Below, piece after piece: positions 8,940 to 10,514 of a stretch of 10,514 nucleotides of DNA; within the stretch, counting starts at the first letter, position 1; each line of letters starts with the position of its first letter. Source of the stretch: Chitinophagales bacterium (lineage in GTDB: Bacteria; Bacteroidota; Bacteroidia; Chitinophagales; UBA10324); contig JAJAYG010000162.1 in NCBI GenBank assembly GCA_026786335.1, positions 1 through 10,514 on the forward strand. Direction: 5' to 3'. The translations under genes were made by a program, and so were the position numbers. Below the pieces are notes generated by a model that was given only the letters and a program-made list of their open reading frames with translations, did not search any database and was not told where the DNA came from.

Positions 8940-9586
8940 GCTGCCTGTGCTTTTGATTTCTTATTTTTTTTTGATGCTTTATAATTTGCTAATTCTTTAA
9001 TTCCTTTTTCAGTAAGAATGCCATAGATAAAATGTGAGAGCAACTCTACCTGCACTTTTCTTAAATCATATTCGCCCGGTGGAAAAATATTCGGATTCAT
9101 TCCCATCTCTACCTCTTCAATTCTCAATCGTGCAAGTAATTTTGTATTAATGTCGGTACGATACAAACCTTGCTTTATTCCTTTCCTTAGATTCCTTTCA
9201 ACTGTACCCATCATATTCTGCTCCCTGAATTTTTTAAATTCATTCCATGCGATGTGATGGTATTTCTGCATATCGTAAATCAGATTAGGATTCATTCTTT
9301 TGAACAAGGCACTCATAAATTCCATCGCTTGCAAAATCTCATCAATCGCATCTTTTGAATTGCGTGCAATGTGATCCATCATGCCCGCATTAAATTCGCA
9401 ATCCAATCGGCACAGTGTTAAAACAATTTGATCTTTATCTGAAAAAAAATGATAGATCGTCTTTTTTGAAATAGCTAAATGCCTTGCCACATCATCCATA
9501 GTAATACTGCGAATGCCATAGCTGAAAAACAATTCTTGCGATGCTTTCAATATGCGTTCTCGGGTATCGTTCACTGTGGGTTGCAT
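8936..9586 (-). CDS. TetR/AcrR-family transcriptional regulator, probable repressor of the efflux operon
   Basis: Predicted 216-residue DNA-binding protein. Residues 8-54 form a typical TetR N-terminal helix-turn-helix: TRERILKASQELFFSYG (8-24), then ITMDDVARHLAISKKTIYHF (28-47), with the recognition helix at about 40-47 and FSDKDQ closing the domain. The rest (about 60-200) is an all-helical ligand-binding/dimerisation domain with no recognisable ligand signature, and the tail (202-216) is Lys-rich. It is the first gene of the unit and its TGA overlaps the channel gene's ATG by 4 bases, so the regulator is made from the same mRNA as the pump. This arrangement fits autoregulated repression relieved by a pump substrate, but the ligand and sign of control are inferred. 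Inverted repeats at 9665-9696 and 9713-9739 upstream are candidate binding sites. The start has no Shine-Dalgarno; an AT-rich TATAA directly precedes the ATG. Confidence 0.93.
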   Translation of the reverse strand: MQPTVNDTRERILKASQELFFSYGIRSITMDDVARHLAISKKTIYHFFSDKDQIVLTLCRLDCEFNAGMMDHIARNSKDAIDEILQAMEFMSALFKRMNPNLIYDMQKYHHIAWNEFKKFREQNMMGTVERNLRKGIKQGLYRTDINTKLLARLRIEEVEMGMNPNIFPPGEYDLRKVQVELLSHFIYGILTEKGIKELANYKASKKNKKSKAQAA

Positions 9587-9657
9587 TTATAGCCGGTTGT
9601 ATTAAACCTTGTTTGGTATTTTAAATTAAATCTGATTTCTTTTAAAAATTTGAGCGG

Positions 9658-9696
9658 CAAAACTATGGAAACAATTTTAATTTCTAAAGTTTCCAT
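9658..9696 (-). promoter_or_regulatory. Candidate promoter and operator of the tetR-efflux operon
   Basis: Read on the minus strand, TAGTTTTG (9665 to 9658) matches the Bacteroidota -7 element TAnnTTTG. Nineteen bases upstream is TTTA (9688-9685), one base off the TTTG-type -33 element. A perfect 8-bp inverted repeat, ATGGAAAC (9665-9672) and GTTTCCAT (9689-9696) with a 16-base spacer, flanks exactly this -33/-7 interval. A dimeric regulator bound there would block the promoter. The predicted transcript start lies about 60-70 bases before the regulator's ATG. The sequence match is direct; function is inferred. Confidence 0.45.
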
Positions 9697-9712
9697 CACA
9701 ATTAATTAAAAG

Positions 9713-9739
9713 TTAACATTGGTTTTCGACCAATTTTAA
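9713..9739. promoter_or_regulatory. Second palindrome in the divergent intergenic region
   Basis: An 11-bp inverted repeat with one mismatch: TTAACATTGGT (9713-9723) and ACCAATTTTAA (9729-9739) around a 5-base centre. The inner six pairs (ATTGGT/ACCAAT) are perfect. GACCAA at 9728-9733 recurs at 9749-9754, 21 bases (about two helical turns) further on. It could be an additional binding site for the TetR-type regulator or for control of the DinB-like gene on the other side; this is inference. Confidence 0.3.
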
Positions 9740-9851
9740 TTTTTAACTGACCAACAATATTCATTTGCCTCTTAATTTTTTGAAAGATTGTTTAACGTGA
9801 CGATTCATAAAACTTAATATTGCCAAGCCTGATTAAATTGACTTGATTTTT

Positions 9852-10397
9852 ATGCAAAACAACTTAACCCACACTTATCTTTTAAATGTTCAACAATTAT
9901 TTAACTACTATAAATCTTTGGGCGATAAGGCAATCGAACAGGTAAGTGAAGAAAAAATTAATTGGGTGAAGAATGAAAACTCAAACAGCCTTGCTCACAT
10001 GGTTAAGCATTTGAGCGGCAATATGCTATCGCGATAGACCGATTTTTTAATTACCGATGGCGAAAAGCCATGGCGCAATCGTGATTCAGAATTCGAGGGC
10101 GAGGTTGCAACCAAGAATGAATTACTAACGATTTGGGATAATGGTTGGCATTGTTTGTTTAATACCCTTAATAACCTGAAGCCCGAAGACCTCAACAAAA
10201 TAATTTATATACGCGCAGAACCTCCTACAGTAATGGAAGCCATTAATCGCCAGCTCGCTCATTACAGTTATCATGTTGGTCAAATTGTTTTTCTTGCTAA
10301 AGAATTAAATGATGGAGAATGGAATTCACTTTCTATTCCTAAAAACAAATCAAAAGAGTTTAATGAACTGAAATTTGTAAATAGAAAACAACACTAA
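9852..10397 (+). pseudogene. DinB/DUF1572-family protein gene interrupted by an in-frame amber codon
   Basis: Read through one TAG, this is a 181-residue protein of the DinB-like four-helix-bundle superfamily, DUF1572 branch. These are putative metal-dependent enzymes, some tied to thiol or stress chemistry; the role of this branch is unknown. The three metal-ligand histidines are present: H53 in VKHLSGN, and H137 and H141 in AHYSYHVGQI. The stop at 10035-10037 is codon 62, in LSR-stop-TDF; from memory of the family this position is Trp (LSRWTDF), so TGG to TAG is the simplest explanation. The frame is otherwise intact to TAA at 10395-10397, and family motifs continue on both sides (GEKPWRNRD, EAINRQLAHYS, LSIPKNKSK). 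The start chosen is ATG at 9852 rather than the in-frame TTG at 9843. The downstream part has no ATG until 10233, so it is unlikely to be a separate gene. It is divergent from the efflux operon. Recent pseudogene, sequencing error or suppressed stop are the alternatives. Confidence 0.85.
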
Positions 10398-10413
10398 GAA
10401 TTATAATAAGCAG

Positions 10414-10514
10414 TCATGCAATTTTTTTTACTTGAGTACCTGCAAGTAATTGCATTTGATCACCCACCGAAGAAATAAGATTGAGTCCGGGTTTTTTATT
10501 TACCTCAATACTTC
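10414..10514 (-). CDS. C-terminal end of an unidentified gene entering from the right edge
   Basis: This is the only minus-strand frame open from the window edge. It gives 32 residues, starting SIEVNKKPGLNLISSVGDQM and finishing GTQVKKIA, then TGA (complement of 10414-10416). It would be convergent with the DinB-like gene, its stop only 16 bases from that gene's TAA. The residue make-up looks like real protein, but the piece is too short to name a family, and the rest lies outside the window. Confidence 0.5.
   Translation of the reverse strand, partial: SIEVNKKPGLNLISSVGDQMQLLAGTQVKKIA

Noticed and set aside
9788..9822. Possible promoter for the DinB-like gene (TTG ... TAATATTG)
   Set aside because: The -7 match is imperfect and the 24-base spacing is longer than the usual 19-21; not strong enough to annotate.
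9648..10021. 13-base identical repeat ATTTGAGCGGCAA at 9648-9660 and 10009-10021
   Set aside because: About one exact 13-mer repeat is expected by chance in 10.5 kb, and one copy is in coding sequence.
10155..10397. Separate small gene starting at TTG 10155
   Set aside because: It is in frame with the DinB-like gene upstream and encodes the family's C-terminal half, so it is the part of that gene beyond the amber codon, not an independent gene.
10428..10449. Hairpin TTACTTG/CAAGTAA with 8-base loop considered as a terminator for the DinB-like gene
   Set aside because: No U tract follows the stem on either strand and it lies within the coding end of the partial right-edge gene.

Overview
The window is AT-rich bacterial DNA from a member of the Bacteroidota. 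The evidence is a protein ending in a type IX secretion (Por) sorting domain, start codons without Shine-Dalgarno sequences but with A/T-rich upstream bases, and a promoter-like element of the Bacteroidota TAnnTTTG type. Genus cannot be decided from the sequence. No tRNA, rRNA, CRISPR, insertion sequence or phage gene was seen.

Layout: (1) 28-2970, plus strand: a large secreted protein with a glycoside-hydrolase-like N-terminal half (clan GH-A type fold inferred), five tandem Ig/PKD-like domains and a C-terminal T9SS sorting domain. (2) 2992-3026: a strong hairpin that can terminate transcription from both sides. (3) 9586 down to 3041, minus strand: a four-gene operon in the order tetR-type regulator, TolC-type outer-membrane channel, periplasmic adaptor lipoprotein, RND (HAE1-type) inner-membrane pump. 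Regulator and channel overlap by 4 bases (ATGA), and the remaining gaps are 35 and 80 bases. (4) 9587-9851: divergent intergenic region with a promoter-like element framed by an 8-bp inverted repeat, plus a second palindrome. (5) 9852-10397, plus strand: a DinB/DUF1572-family gene interrupted by one in-frame amber codon. (6) 10414-10514, minus strand: the last 32 codons of an unidentified gene running in from the right edge.

The operon encodes every part of a tripartite efflux machine: proton-driven pump, adaptor and exit duct, together with a probable local repressor. The regulator probably binds the palindromes upstream of its own gene and so controls the whole unit; the inducer and exported substrates cannot be read from the sequence. 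The secreted protein at the left is unrelated and separated by the terminator. Most of the window is ordinary Bacteroidota gene content. The points worth a second look are the DinB nonsense codon, the operator-like repeats, the Asn-to-Ser change beside the predicted acid/base of the secreted enzyme, and the hydrophobic insert in the RND pump.
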